From Chloroflexota bacterium (GTDB taxonomy: Bacteria > Chloroflexota > Anaerolineae > Anaerolineales > Villigracilaceae), in the NCBI GenBank assembly GCA_016191845.1, contig JACPVF010000016.1, positions 1-64,000 on the forward strand: 64,000 nucleotides of DNA, read 5' to 3'. Position numbers and translations under genes: made by a program. Shown piece by piece: positions 40,628 through 49,818 of this stretch (position 1 is its first letter; each line of letters starts with the position of its first letter). Below the pieces are notes generated by a model, which saw only the letters and a list, made by a program, of their open reading frames with translations, was not told the origin of the DNA and searched no databases.

Positions 40628-43000
40628 TTTTCTTATTCACCAATCACCAAAATCCGCGTCGGTTGCCCCGCCCACAACTGCGGCGGACGTTGCCTGCTGA
40701 TCGCGCACATCGAGGATGGAAAAATCGTCCGCCTGGATACGGATGACCGGCCCGACACGATCGCCGCGCCGCAACTTCGCGCTTGCGCCCGTGGACGTGC
40801 CTATCTGCGGCGACAGTATCATCCCGACCGGTTGCTGTATCCGCTGAAACGGGTGGGGAAGCGCGGCGAGGGGAAGTTCGTCCGCGTTTCGTGGGACGAA
40901 GCTCTCAGCGAAGTCGCAAGCCAGATGGTGAGAATCAAGTCCGAGTACGGCAGCGACGCGCTTTTCGTCCCGTATGGCACGGGGAGTTACAACCAGCTCA
41001 ACGGGTCGCATGTCGCCCGCCGTCTGATGAATCTCTTTGGCGGCTGTCTCGGCATTTACAACTCGTATTCGTGGGGAGCCATCAACATCGCCACGCCCAC
41101 CGTCTATGGCACGCTTGTCACAGGCAACCAGCGGCAGGACTGGCTCAACTCGAAATACATTCTGATGTGGGGCTGGAACCCCGCCGAGATGCGCGACGGA
41201 ACCAACTCCGATTATTTTGTGAAACTTGCCCGCGAAAACGGGGCGCGCGTGGTGTGCATTGACCCGCGTCACTCGCTCTCTGCCGCCGCCCTCGCCGACG
41301 AGTGGATTCCCATTCGCCCTGGCACCGATGCCGCGATGATGAGCGCGATGGCGTACGTGATGCTGACCGAGAACCTGCACGACGCTGAGTTTGTCCGCAC
41401 GCATTGCGTCGGCTTCGACGCGGGGCAGATGCCCGTCGAGGGCGCGGAGAGTTACTCCGATTACCTGCTTGGCGCGCGCGACGGGCAGCCGAAAACGCCC
41501 GAATGGGCAGAAGCCATCACCGCCGTCCCCGCTGCCACCATTGCGCGGATTGCCCGCGAGTACGCCACGTCCAAGCCCGCCGTGTTGTATCAGGGCTACG
41601 GGATGCAGCGCCGCGCATACGGCGAGCAGGTTGTCCGCGCGGGATGTGTGCTGGCGGCGATTTCGGGCAACGTGGGAATCTCTGGCGGCTGGGCAAGTGG
41701 TTTGGGACTTCAAGCGGAGGATGGTGGTCCGCACTGGACTGTTTTCCCGCTGGGAGAGAATCCTGTCCGAGCGAGCATTCCCGTCTTTCTCTGGACTGAA
41801 GCCTGTTTGCGCGCCCAAGCCTTGACCTCCGCTGAGGGCGTGTTGGGCGTGCCGCGCCTGCAAAATAACATCAAGTTGATCTACGCCGTCGCCACCAACT
41901 GCCTCATCAACCAGCACGCCGACGTGAACCGCTCCGCTGAAATTCTGCGCGATGAATCCAAGGTGGAATTCATCGTCGTGCAGGATAATTTCCTCACACC
42001 CACAGGCATGTTCGCCGACATCATTTTGCCCGCCTGCACGCAGTTCGAGACTTGGGGCGTGGAAGACGGCTGGAAGTACGGCGACGAAGTGATTCTGCAA
42101 CCGAAACTGGTCGAGCCGCCTGGCGAAGCCAAATCCGATTATCGAATCTGCGCTGACCTCGCCGAACGGTTGGGAATCGCCGAAGCCTTCACCGAAGGAC
42201 GCGACGAAAAAGATTGGGTGGATTATTGTTTACAGGTTTTCAGGTCTACACGTTTTCCTGAATTACCCACGTTAGATGAATTACTAATCTCCAATCTTGG
42301 CGTTTACGCAAAGCCTGTCACAAACCCCAAAATCGCCTTCGCCGATTTCCGCGCCGACCCTGAAAAATATCCGCTCGATACGCCCAGCGGCAAAATCGAA
42401 ATCTTCTCCAAAAAACTGCACGAAATGGGCAATCCCAATGAAATCCCCGCCGTGCCGAAATATATTCAGGAATGGGAGAATCCTTTTACCACAGAGACCA
42501 CAAAGAACACGGAGAAAAAACAAGAAAAAACCTCTGTGGACTCTGTGCCCTCTGTGGTGAAAAAATATCCCTTGCAAGCCATCGGACATCACACGCTGGC
42601 GCGGGTGCATTCCACACATGCCAACAACGACTGGCTACAAGAGGCATTTCCCCAGCGCGTTTTCATTAACCCGATTGACGCCGCCGCACGCGACATCCAC
42701 GATGGCGACCTTGTCCGCGTGTGGAATGGGTTGGGCGAGATGGTCATCCAAGCCCGTGTCACGCCGCGAATTATGCCTGGCGTGGTGGACATTCCGCAAG
42801 GCGCATGGTGGCAACCTGACGAAAACGGCGTGGATCACGGCGGCAATGTCAACGTGCTGACCTCCCACAAATGGACTCCGGTGGCGTTCGGCTCGGCGCA
42901 GCAGACGATTTGGGTTGAGATGGAGAAGACGATGGACGACAGACCACAGACGATGGTCAATCGTCTATCGTCCAAGGTCCATCGTCGGGGTTCCAAATGA
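40622..43000 (+). CDS. Molybdopterin oxidoreductase catalytic subunit (DMSO reductase family)
   Basis: This 792-aa protein is a DMSO-reductase-family subunit. The N-terminus has GCPAHNCGGRC and LRACARGR, a 4Fe-4S site, then SWDEALSE and WGWNPAEM, with the Mo-bis-MGD domain and a C-terminal MGD-binding domain (LVRVWNGLGEM). There is no Tat signal, so it may face the cytoplasm. The substrate (DMSO, TMAO, polysulfide or another oxyanion) cannot be told. Bases 42486-42560 contain a dispersed intergenic repeat that adds about 25 in-frame residues (TTETTKNTEKKQEKTSVD). It overlaps the BC gene by 4 bp. Confidence 0.85.
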   Translation: MSFSYSPITKIRVGCPAHNCGGRCLLIAHIEDGKIVRLDTDDRPDTIAAPQLRACARGRAYLRRQYHPDRLLYPLKRVGKRGEGKFVRVSWDEALSEVASQMVRIKSEYGSDALFVPYGTGSYNQLNGSHVARRLMNLFGGCLGIYNSYSWGAINIATPTVYGTLVTGNQRQDWLNSKYILMWGWNPAEMRDGTNSDYFVKLARENGARVVCIDPRHSLSAAALADEWIPIRPGTDAAMMSAMAYVMLTENLHDAEFVRTHCVGFDAGQMPVEGAESYSDYLLGARDGQPKTPEWAEAITAVPAATIARIAREYATSKPAVLYQGYGMQRRAYGEQVVRAGCVLAAISGNVGISGGWASGLGLQAEDGGPHWTVFPLGENPVRASIPVFLWTEACLRAQALTSAEGVLGVPRLQNNIKLIYAVATNCLINQHADVNRSAEILRDESKVEFIVVQDNFLTPTGMFADIILPACTQFETWGVEDGWKYGDEVILQPKLVEPPGEAKSDYRICADLAERLGIAEAFTEGRDEKDWVDYCLQVFRSTRFPELPTLDELLISNLGVYAKPVTNPKIAFADFRADPEKYPLDTPSGKIEIFSKKLHEMGNPNEIPAVPKYIQEWENPFTTETTKNTEKKQEKTSVDSVPSVVKKYPLQAIGHHTLARVHSTHANNDWLQEAFPQRVFINPIDAAARDIHDGDLVRVWNGLGEMVIQARVTPRIMPGVVDIPQGAWWQPDENGVDHGGNVNVLTSHKWTPVAFGSAQQTIWVEMEKTMDDRPQTMVNRLSSKVHRRGSK
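42486..42560. repeat. Palindromic ACCACAGAG/CTCTGTGGT repeat inserted in frame in a coding region
   Basis: Ends TTACCACAGAG and CTCTGTGGTGA bound about 75 bp of A-rich sequence with internal AGAACACGGAG and CTCTGTGGACTCTGTG. This matches a widespread intergenic repeat type, here within the molybdo-enzyme ORF without breaking the frame. Confidence 0.7.
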
Positions 43001-44355
43001 CCTACGCCTTCACCTTCGATGCTTCTGCCTGCTCTGGCTGTAAAGCCTGTCAGGAGGCGTGCAAGGATAAAAATAATCTGCCTGTCGGTGTGTTGTGGCG
43101 GCGGGTGGTGGAGGTTTCGGGCGGGGAGTGGGTGGCGCAAAACGGCGCATGGGAAAATTCGGTCTTTGCTTACAACCTGTCCATTGCCTGCAATCATTGC
43201 GAACATCCCAAGTGCGCGGGAGTTTGCCCAACGGATGCATACATCCATCGCGAAGATGGGATTGTGTATATTGACCCGTCCAAGTGTATGGGGTGCGGAT
43301 ACTGCGCTTGGGCTTGCCCGTACAATGCTCCGCGCTATAACTTTGATTTGGGTCAAATGGCAAAGTGCAATTTTTGCTTCGATAACATCGATGCAGGATT
43401 GCCTCCCTCGTGCGTGGCGGCATGTCCGATGCGGGTGTTGGATTTTGTGGAAGTAGGCATTGACGAGGATGCCCTTCGACTTCGCTCAGGGCGAAAGAAT
43501 TTATGGGAAATCCCCGCAACCGAACATCCCTTCCCATTGCCAACCCTCTCGCGGACGGAGCCGCATTTGGCAATCAAGCCGCATAGGGCAATGAGCAATT
43601 CTTTGGAAAAGGTGATTGGCAATTCCGAGGAGATCAGACCGAAGAAGCAAAAGAGCGAGTCCTCACTGGTGGCGTTTACTTTGCTGGCGCAAATGTCCGT
43701 GGGCATGGCTTGGGCGGCGCAGTGGATGACGGACTCGATTCCCCTGATTCCATATTTGCTGATCGGCATGTGCTTGGGTGTCGGCGGATTTTTCTCGTTT
43801 GCCCATCTCGGTGCGAAGCGCAATGCGTGGCGCGCGCCGTTCCATTTGAAAAAGTCATGGTTGAGCCGCGAGATTCTAACGGCTGGCTTGTTTGGGGCAA
43901 GTTGGCTGGCGGAGATGTTTGTGCCTGAAATCAAATGGGTCACTGCCTTGTTGGGCGCGGCGTTGGTTTACAGCATGGCGAAGGTCTATCGTCTGCATGT
44001 CATGCCTGCGTGGGATACGTGGCGCACGACTGCGGGATTCTTCATCACTGCGGCGCTGCTTGGACAATCGGTGATGAATATTTTGCTGGGCGGGGGGAAG
44101 TTGGTTTGGGGAGTCTTTGCTGTGTTGCTGGCGGTGGAACTGGTGATGACACTTACAGCGCAGACCAATGCCCGATGGACAGTTACCAGCTTGCGGGCGG
44201 GGTTGATCCTGGCGGCGCTTGGAGCGGCGATTCTCCTCCTCGTGTCGAATCCACCTGAAGTGTGGATCAGCCCCGTTCTTTTCCTCCTGATCGCGGTGGA
44301 AGAAGTCATCGGGCGCGCGCAGTTCTATACGGCGTTGAATGAGAGGCCGCTCTAG
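42997..44355 (+). CDS. Fused DmsB/DmsC-type Fe-S and membrane anchor subunit
   Basis: This 452-aa protein joins an electron-transfer subunit (residues 1-170) with four 4Fe-4S Cys groups (CSGCKACQEAC, CNHCEHPKCAGVC, CMGCGYCAWAC, CNFCFDNID...CVAAC) to a DmsC-like anchor with eight hydrophobic helices (220-450). In E. coli these are separate. Anchor motifs suggest quinol oxidation. Residues near 160-170 (ALRLRSGRKN) are encoded by a copy of the palindromic intergenic repeat (43469-43499). Confidence 0.85.
   Translation: MTYAFTFDASACSGCKACQEACKDKNNLPVGVLWRRVVEVSGGEWVAQNGAWENSVFAYNLSIACNHCEHPKCAGVCPTDAYIHREDGIVYIDPSKCMGCGYCAWACPYNAPRYNFDLGQMAKCNFCFDNIDAGLPPSCVAACPMRVLDFVEVGIDEDALRLRSGRKNLWEIPATEHPFPLPTLSRTEPHLAIKPHRAMSNSLEKVIGNSEEIRPKKQKSESSLVAFTLLAQMSVGMAWAAQWMTDSIPLIPYLLIGMCLGVGGFFSFAHLGAKRNAWRAPFHLKKSWLSREILTAGLFGASWLAEMFVPEIKWVTALLGAALVYSMAKVYRLHVMPAWDTWRTTAGFFITAALLGQSVMNILLGGGKLVWGVFAVLLAVELVMTLTAQTNARWTVTSLRAGLILAALGAAILLLVSNPPEVWISPVLFLLIAVEEVIGRAQFYTALNERPL
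43469..43499. repeat. Partial intergenic repeat copy inside the BC gene
   Basis: GCCCTTCGACTTCGCTCAGG followed by GCGAAAG is a short copy of the CCTGAGCGGAG/TCGAAGGG family, in frame between the Fe-S and membrane domains where a linker is tolerated. Confidence 0.6.
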
Positions 44356-44382
44356 CGGAGGCGCAAGCGGCCCTCTCTTTTT
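44341..44382 (+). terminator. Terminator overlapping the end of the BC gene
   Basis: GAGAGG-CCGC (44341-44350) pairs with GCGG-CCCTCTC (44367-44377) with one bulged base, followed by TTTTTT. The stem uses the last codons of the gene and may also serve the convergent phosphatase gene. Confidence 0.7.
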
Positions 44383-45125
44383 TAGCCAGTGATAAGGTGA
44401 TCGGGCAGATGATCGGTGCGGTTTAGATAGGAAATGATGACCTCGTCCTGGATGAAATCGAAGCGACTGATCGAGCAATTGTTGAGCAGGAACCACGAGC
44501 GCAGGTCGAGCGCGGCCTGCCGCCAGGGGAGTTTGAGGATGGCACACATCAGGTGCATGAAGAATCCGCCGTGGCTGACGATGGCCACCCGCTCAACGGG
44601 CTGACCTTCGCGGTCGCCGTGACGGGTTAGCAGGTCGGCGAGAAATTGATCCGCGCGGGGCTGGCGCTCGCCGTCGGTTTCAAAGGGACGGTTCCACCAG
44701 CCAGAGCCGTCCAGGTCGGCGGGCAGGCTCAGGGTCGGGAAATGTTGCTCGAAGTAGGCGCGCGGCTTGCCAGGCAGGCCTGTTGGGTTGGCCTTGTCTT
44801 CACGGCTGAAGATTCCGCCCGTTTCATGGATCTCTTTCCAAACGGCAAATGGAATTCCGAGTGTCTGGGCGGTGGGTGCAGCGGTGTGGGCGGCCCGTTC
44901 CATCAGGCTGGTGTAGAGGCGGGTCAGCCCGAAGCCATGACGGTTGTGTGAGTTCCAGCCCGTATGTTCCTGAAGGGGCTGATTCCTGGCCAGGAAGTCG
45001 GCCAGAAACCGGGCCTGCTGACGCCCGATCTCCGTCAGAGGCGGGTCGGGGTTTTCACGATAGTTCGGGTCCCCCCAGCCCGCGTTGTTGACGGATTGTC
45101 CGTGACGGATGAAGTAGAGTTCCAT
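44382..45125 (-). CDS. Histidine phosphatase family protein
   Basis: This 247-aa protein starts MELYFIRHGQSVNNAGW, with the catalytic RHG and VSHGGFFMHL carrying the second His. The fold includes phosphoglycerate mutases and broad phosphatases; a middle insert (HETGGIFSREDKANPTGLPG) is present. AAAGG is upstream. It is alone between convergent genes; substrate unknown. Confidence 0.85.
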   Translation of the reverse strand: MELYFIRHGQSVNNAGWGDPNYRENPDPPLTEIGRQQARFLADFLARNQPLQEHTGWNSHNRHGFGLTRLYTSLMERAAHTAAPTAQTLGIPFAVWKEIHETGGIFSREDKANPTGLPGKPRAYFEQHFPTLSLPADLDGSGWWNRPFETDGERQPRADQFLADLLTRHGDREGQPVERVAIVSHGGFFMHLMCAILKLPWRQAALDLRSWFLLNNCSISRFDFIQDEVIISYLNRTDHLPDHLITG

Positions 45126-45220
45126 GTTGAGATGCCTTTATGTGATTATATAATGCCGCGAGAAAAGCAACGAAAAAGGCCCGAGGATTTTCGCTCGGGC
45201 CTTTGTGTTGATCGAACTTC

Positions 45221-46297
45221 CTACTCGACGATGTTGATCGGCAGGGCGTTGTCCTTGCTGAGTGCCGCCACGCTGATCCTGGCCGCCACGTTCTGAGCGA
45301 TGCCGCGCAGCGCCTGTGCCACGGGCGCATCGGGGTGGGTGGCCACGATGGGGCGGCCGCTGTCGGAGCCGATGCGCACGTTCGGGTCCATCGGGACGCC
45401 ACCCAGGAAGGGCGTACCCGTCGCGGCGGCCAGCTTCTCGCCGCCGCCCGCGCCGAAGATGTCCATGCGCGAGCCGTCGGGCAGTTCGAGGTACGACATG
45501 TTCTCGACCACGCCCAGGATGGGCACTTCGAGGGTCTTGAACATGTTCAGGCCGCGTTCTGCGTCTTCGAGCGAGACCATCTGCGGCAGGGTCACCACGA
45601 TGGCGCCGCTCAAGGGCAGGGCTTGGGCCAGCGAGAGGGCCGCGTCGCCCGTGCCAGGCGGCAGGTCCACGACCAGATAGTCGAGCTCGCCCCACTCCAC
45701 GTCGCCGAGGAACTGGCGGATGGCGGAGTTGAGCATCGGTCCGCGCCAGATGAGCGGCTGTCCAGGCTTGACCAGCAGACCCATCGAGATCATCTTGATG
45801 CCGTAGGCCTCGGCGGGGATCAGCTTGGGACCGTTTGGCGGCGGGAGTTTATCCACGCCGAGCATGGTCGGGATGTTGGGGCCGTAGATGTCGGCATCCA
45901 ACAGGCCGACGCGCGCTCCGCTTTGGGCGAGCGCCACCGCCACGTTGACCGAGACCGTCGACTTGCCCACGCCACCCTTGCCCGAACCGATGGCGATCGC
46001 ATTGCGGATGGGCATGTTGACCAGCCCGCGCATGCGGCCGTCATTGGGGACGTCCGAGTCGAGCTTGACGGCGACCTTTTCCACGCCGGGGATGGTCATG
46101 ACCGCCTTGCGCGATTCTGACTCGATCTGGTTGCGCAGCGGACAGGCGGGGGTGGTGAGCATCACGGTGAACGAGACGGTGCCGCCTTCGATCTCCAGGT
46201 TGCGGATCATATTGAGGGTGACCAGGTCCTGGTGAAGTTCAGGTTCCTGCACCTTACCGAGCGCGGCTAATACTGCTTCTTTTGTAATTTGGGTCAT
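45221..46297 (-). CDS. Mrp/NBP35-family ATPase, Fe-S carrier-like
   Basis: This 358-aa protein has an N-terminal MIP18/DUF59 domain (TKEAVLAALGKVQEPE) then a P-loop ATPase with the deviant Walker A GSGKGGVGKST and DADIYGPNIP. It would carry or insert Fe-S clusters. The usual C-terminal CPxC motif is absent; NMSYLELPDGSRMDIFG stands in its place. Start MTQITKE at 46297. It is the last gene of the iscX-nuo run, downstream of a repeat, and could be coregulated. Confidence 0.85.
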   Translation of the reverse strand: MTQITKEAVLAALGKVQEPELHQDLVTLNMIRNLEIEGGTVSFTVMLTTPACPLRNQIESESRKAVMTIPGVEKVAVKLDSDVPNDGRMRGLVNMPIRNAIAIGSGKGGVGKSTVSVNVAVALAQSGARVGLLDADIYGPNIPTMLGVDKLPPPNGPKLIPAEAYGIKMISMGLLVKPGQPLIWRGPMLNSAIRQFLGDVEWGELDYLVVDLPPGTGDAALSLAQALPLSGAIVVTLPQMVSLEDAERGLNMFKTLEVPILGVVENMSYLELPDGSRMDIFGAGGGEKLAAATGTPFLGGVPMDPNVRIGSDSGRPIVATHPDAPVAQALRGIAQNVAARISVAALSKDNALPINIVE

Positions 46298-46320
46298 GTT
46301 TACCAATCAATTCGTTTCTA

Positions 46321-46412
46321 CGCCCTGAGTGGAGCTGCGATAGCAGCGCAGCCGAAGGGCGGTGCTTCGACTACGGTCCTTCGACGAGCTCAGGACCTCC
46401 GCTCAGCACGAT
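46321..46412. repeat. Two copies of the dispersed palindromic repeat
   Basis: CGCCCTGAGTGGAG...GCCGAAGGGC and then, inverted, CTTCGACTACGG...CCTCCGCTCAGC. They lie head to head between nuoI and mrp. Confidence 0.65.
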
Positions 46413-46417
46413 GAGTG

Positions 46418-47023
46418 TTACGCAGCCTCGGCCTTGGCGGCTTTGGCGGCTTCCTTGGCCTTGCGGGCTTCGTTCTCGCGGGTCGCATTCAGCGGGCGGA
46501 TCGACTCGTAGTACGAGGCGGGCTTCATCAGCTTGTCGAGGTTGAAGACATTGCGGTTGTACGAAGCGATCTCGAAATCGTGGTCCATCTTGATCGCGTC
46601 GAAGGGGCAGTACTCGGCGCAGAAGCCGCAGTTCATGCAGATGTCCGCGTCGATGTAGAATTCCGCAGGCTGGGGCACGGGGCGGCCCGTGACGGGGTCA
46701 TTGGTGCGCACGATCCAGATGCACTGCGGCGGGCAGACCTTGGCGCAGATGCCACACGAGGTGCAGCGGATTTCCTTTTTACCATCGGCCTCATCGTACA
46801 CGAGGAAGGGCACATAGCGGAATTCCTCGGGGATGATCAACTTTTCTTCAGGGTACTGCACCGTGAAGATGCCCTTGGTATCCTTGCTGGCACGTGCCTT
46901 CACGCCGTCTTCATTGAAGTAGCGTTTCTTGCCGCTGAAGAACCAGGTGATATCTTCCCAATACGTGTTCCAAAAGCGCTTGGCTGTGACGCCCAGTCCT
47001 TTTAAGATGCCTTTTCCATCCAT
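46418..47023 (-). CDS. nuoI: NADH-quinone oxidoreductase subunit I
   Basis: This 201-aa protein has two CxxCxxCxxxCP 4Fe-4S motifs (CTSCGICAKVCPPQC near 85 and CMNCGFCAEYCPFDA near 125), the N6a/N6b clusters of complex I. A charged Ala/Lys tail is an extra. Start at 47023 is 7 nt after GGAG; the ATG two codons earlier lies almost on it. It follows nuoCD. Confidence 0.9.
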   Translation of the reverse strand: MDGKGILKGLGVTAKRFWNTYWEDITWFFSGKKRYFNEDGVKARASKDTKGIFTVQYPEEKLIIPEEFRYVPFLVYDEADGKKEIRCTSCGICAKVCPPQCIWIVRTNDPVTGRPVPQPAEFYIDADICMNCGFCAEYCPFDAIKMDHDFEIASYNRNVFNLDKLMKPASYYESIRPLNATRENEARKAKEAAKAAKAEAA

Positions 47024-47035
47024 GTTCATTCTCCT

Positions 47036-48775
47036 TTAGCGGTCCAGCTCGCCGAGCACAATGTCGATCACGCCCAGGATGGCGATGAAGTCCGCGATCT
47101 TGGTGCCCACGCACATCTTTTCGAGCGCCGTGATGTTGACGAATGAAGGCGGGCGCACGTGATAGCGGAACGGGTTGGGCTTGCCGTTCGAGACGACGTA
47201 GAAGGCCAGCTCGCCCTTGGGGGATTCCACACGGCCATACGACTCGCCTGCGGGAACGCGCACCTGGTACTGCGGCTTGCCCGTCATCACAGGGCCCTCG
47301 GGGATCTGTTTGACGGCCTGCTGCAGGATCCGCAGCGACTGGCGGATCTCGTCGAGTCGCAGCAGGTAATTGTCCATCAGGTCGCCGTTCGGGCGGGTGG
47401 GGATGTCAAAGTCGAAGCGGTCGTAGATCGAGTACGGGTCGGCGCGGCGGATGTCGTAGGGCACGCCAGCGGCGCGCAGCACGGGACCCGTGATCGAGTA
47501 GCGGATGGCGTTCTCGGCGTCGATGACCTTGACGCCCTTCATGCGCGCCACGAAGACTTCATTCTCGGTCAGCATGCGGTCGAGTTCGTCGGCCTTGACG
47601 GGCAGACGCTCAAAGACCAGGCCCTTGATCTTTTCGAGCACACCCTCGGGCAGGTCGCGGACGACGCCGCCGAAGCGGTAGTAATTGCACATCATGCGCG
47701 AGCCCGAGACGGCCTCGAAGATGTCGAGGATCAGTTCGCGTTCTTCGAAGGCATACAGGGCAGGCGTGTACATCATACCCAGGTCGTTGCCGAGCATGCC
47801 GATGAAGACGAGGTGGTTCTGGATACGGCTGAGTTCCGCCATGATAACGCGGATATACTCGGCGCGTTCGGCCACCTGGATGTTCATCAGTTTTTCGACC
47901 GCCACCGCGTACCCGAAGTTGTTGCTCATCGAGTTGAAGTAGTCGAGGCGGTCGGTGAAGGGCATGTTTTGCAGGAAGGTGTTGCGCTCGCCGATCTTGT
48001 CGTGGTTGCGGTGCAGATAGCCCATGACAGGCTTCAGGCTGACGACGGTCTCGCCATCGACGGTGACTGCTGCACGGAACACGCCGTGCGTCGACGGGTG
48101 CTGCGGGCCCATGTTGATGACGATGTGGTCGGTCTTCAGGCTGCCTTCCTGGACCTGGTACCTGGCCAGCGCGCCGTACAGGGCGGCCTCCCCTTCGGGG
48201 ACCCACTGCTCGGGGTCGAAATCCTTGGGGAAGTTGATATTGTCCTTGAAGGGATTCTTCTCTTCGGCCATGACGTGCTTACCCTCGGGCCAGCGGCTCT
48301 TGAAGGGCTTGGCGTCTTCTTCGTAGAAGGCTTCCTTCCAGTCCTTGCGCAGCGGGTGGCCTTCGAAGCCTTCCCACAGCAGGATGCGGCGCAGGTCGGG
48401 GTGATTCGTGAACTTGACGCCCAACAGGTCCCAGGCTTCGCGCTCCTGGAATTCGGCGCCAGGCCAGATGGACGTGACCGAGGGGACTTCCACAGGGTCG
48501 ACGCGCGGCACCTGGACCTTGAAGGTCAGCACGGGGCCGCCCGTGGTCTTGAAGGCGTGATAGACAACTTCCATCTTGCCTTCGGGCAGATAATCCACGC
48601 CCGTTACGGCGGTCAGGTGGTCGTAGCCGAACTCGTCGCGGATGGCGGTGGCCACTTCGATGAGCTTGTCTTTTTCGACGATCCAGCCCTTGTAACCAGG
48701 GCGGGCGTCAGCGCTGACGGCACCCGGGAAACGGGCAGCCAGGTCGAGGGTCGCGGTGGTGGTAGGAGTTGCCAT
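47036..48775 (-). CDS. nuoCD: NADH-quinone oxidoreductase fused subunits C and D
   Basis: This 579-aa protein joins a NuoC domain (residues 1-165; [26 protein letters not shown]) to NuoD (about 200-579; [14 protein letters not shown], the quinone-site loop, ending [12 protein letters not shown]-like [10 protein letters not shown]). It is the peripheral arm near the quinone site. AAGGAT precedes the ATG at 48775. The fusion also occurs in E. coli. It begins 4 nt after nuoB. Confidence 0.93.
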   Translation of the reverse strand: MATPTTTATLDLAARFPGAVSADARPGYKGWIVEKDKLIEVATAIRDEFGYDHLTAVTGVDYLPEGKMEVVYHAFKTTGGPVLTFKVQVPRVDPVEVPSVTSIWPGAEFQEREAWDLLGVKFTNHPDLRRILLWEGFEGHPLRKDWKEAFYEEDAKPFKSRWPEGKHVMAEEKNPFKDNINFPKDFDPEQWVPEGEAALYGALARYQVQEGSLKTDHIVINMGPQHPSTHGVFRAAVTVDGETVVSLKPVMGYLHRNHDKIGERNTFLQNMPFTDRLDYFNSMSNNFGYAVAVEKLMNIQVAERAEYIRVIMAELSRIQNHLVFIGMLGNDLGMMYTPALYAFEERELILDIFEAVSGSRMMCNYYRFGGVVRDLPEGVLEKIKGLVFERLPVKADELDRMLTENEVFVARMKGVKVIDAENAIRYSITGPVLRAAGVPYDIRRADPYSIYDRFDFDIPTRPNGDLMDNYLLRLDEIRQSLRILQQAVKQIPEGPVMTGKPQYQVRVPAGESYGRVESPKGELAFYVVSNGKPNPFRYHVRPPSFVNITALEKMCVGTKIADFIAILGVIDIVLGELDR

Positions 48776-48779
48776 GTGC

Positions 48780-49409
48780 TTATCCTTCCTTCGCGGCGGC
48801 AATGGCCTTGATCTCGGCGAAGCGGCGCGGATCCATCAGATCGGGACCCAGTACGGGCACGGGGATGTAGACGGAGTCTTCCTTCTTCTTGTCGTACCAG
48901 CGTACCTTGCTGAGTGATTCCTTGTCGATCTTTTCCTGCAGCTTGATCATGCCTGCGATCAACGCCTGCGGGGTGGGCGGGCAGCCCGGGATGTAGACAT
49001 CCACGGGCAGGAACTTGTCGATGCCTGCCACCACGTTGTAGCCTTCCTTGAAGGGACCGCCGCCCGAAGCGCAGGCGCCCATGGCTACCACGTACTTGGG
49101 CTCGGGCATCTGGTTATACAGGCGCACGATGAGCGGGACCATCTTCTTGGTGACGGTGCCCGAGACCAGCATCATGTCGGCCTGGCGCGGGGTGGGGCGC
49201 ATGACCTCCATGCCGAAGCGGGCCATGTCGTAGCGGGACGCCTGCGCGGCGATCATTTCGATGGCGCAGCAGGCCAGGCCGAACATCAACGGCCAGACCG
49301 AGGAACGACGCCCCCAGTTGTAGATGCGGTCGAGCGTGGTGATGGAGACCACGTTCTTGAGCTCGTCTGGGATGTCGTAGCCCGGTGAATTGAGTTGTTC
49401 ATTGTCCAT
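48780..49409 (-). CDS. nuoB: NADH-quinone oxidoreductase subunit B
   Basis: This 209-aa protein has the N2-cluster Cys in [18 protein letters not shown] and [17 protein letters not shown] precedes the ATG at 49409. The gene overlaps the iscX stop by 11 bp. NuoA, H, J-N and the NADH-binding E-F-G are not in the window, so the operon is split or truncated. Confidence 0.93.
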   Translation of the reverse strand: MDNEQLNSPGYDIPDELKNVVSITTLDRIYNWGRRSSVWPLMFGLACCAIEMIAAQASRYDMARFGMEVMRPTPRQADMMLVSGTVTKKMVPLIVRLYNQMPEPKYVVAMGACASGGGPFKEGYNVVAGIDKFLPVDVYIPGCPPTPQALIAGMIKLQEKIDKESLSKVRWYDKKKEDSVYIPVPVLGPDLMDPRRFAEIKAIAAAKEG

Positions 49410-49623
49410 GAATTGTCTCCTCGAACCAGTCTTGAAAGATTGCAGCCAGGATGTCGTCGTTGCACAGGGACGGGTCATCCTCGAATTCCTGAAGTTGGAG
49501 CGTCCACTCGTAGATCTGCCTGAGGGACAGGTCTTCCATGTTTACGCCTGGATGTTGGCGGCGCAGTTCCAGCGCAATGGCATAGGTGGAGTCCCAGGTA
49601 AGGGTCATGTCGGTAAGTGACAT
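49399..49623 (-). CDS. iscX: IscX (YfhJ)-like Fe-S assembly protein
   Basis: This 74-aa acidic protein resembles Isc[27 protein letters not shown], then [32 protein letters not shown], the DE-rich surface that binds the IscS desulfurase and iron. An alternative ATG at 49608 fits the family N-terminus better; no ribosome binding site is clear for either. The location heading the nuoB-nuoCD-nuoI run is notable. Confidence 0.75.
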   Translation of the reverse strand: MSLTDMTLTWDSTYAIALELRRQHPGVNMEDLSLRQIYEWTLQLQEFEDDPSLCNDDILAAIFQDWFEETIHGQ

Positions 49624-49638
49624 TAGTAATTAGTATTT

Positions 49639-49690
49639 CTTCGCCCTGAGCGGAGGGCCGAATGTTCTTTGAGGCTCGTAGTCGAAGGGC
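49639..49690. repeat. Dispersed palindromic intergenic repeat
   Basis: CTTCGCCCTGAGCGGAGGG and CTCGTAGTCGAAGGGC mark another family copy, between iscX and the divergent regulator. Confidence 0.65.
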
Positions 49691-49806
49691 AGGTACCCTG
49701 TAAAGACTAATCAGGTGCGAAATGTCACGAGTTGGGATTATAGCACGTGCATCTCGAAAATCTGGTGATTTACGAAAAAATATATTTTCAAAATTAAATT
49801 CGTGAG

Positions 49807-49812
49807 TATAAT
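49807..49812 (+). promoter_or_regulatory. -10 of the SufR-like regulator
   Basis: TATAAT 6 nt before the ATG implies a leaderless transcript. An imperfect inverted repeat (GTGATTTACGAA about 49765 and TTCGTGAG...AATCAC to 49815) surrounds the region and may be an operator; an AT-rich stretch lies between. Confidence 0.5.
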
Positions 49813-49818
49813 CACAGC

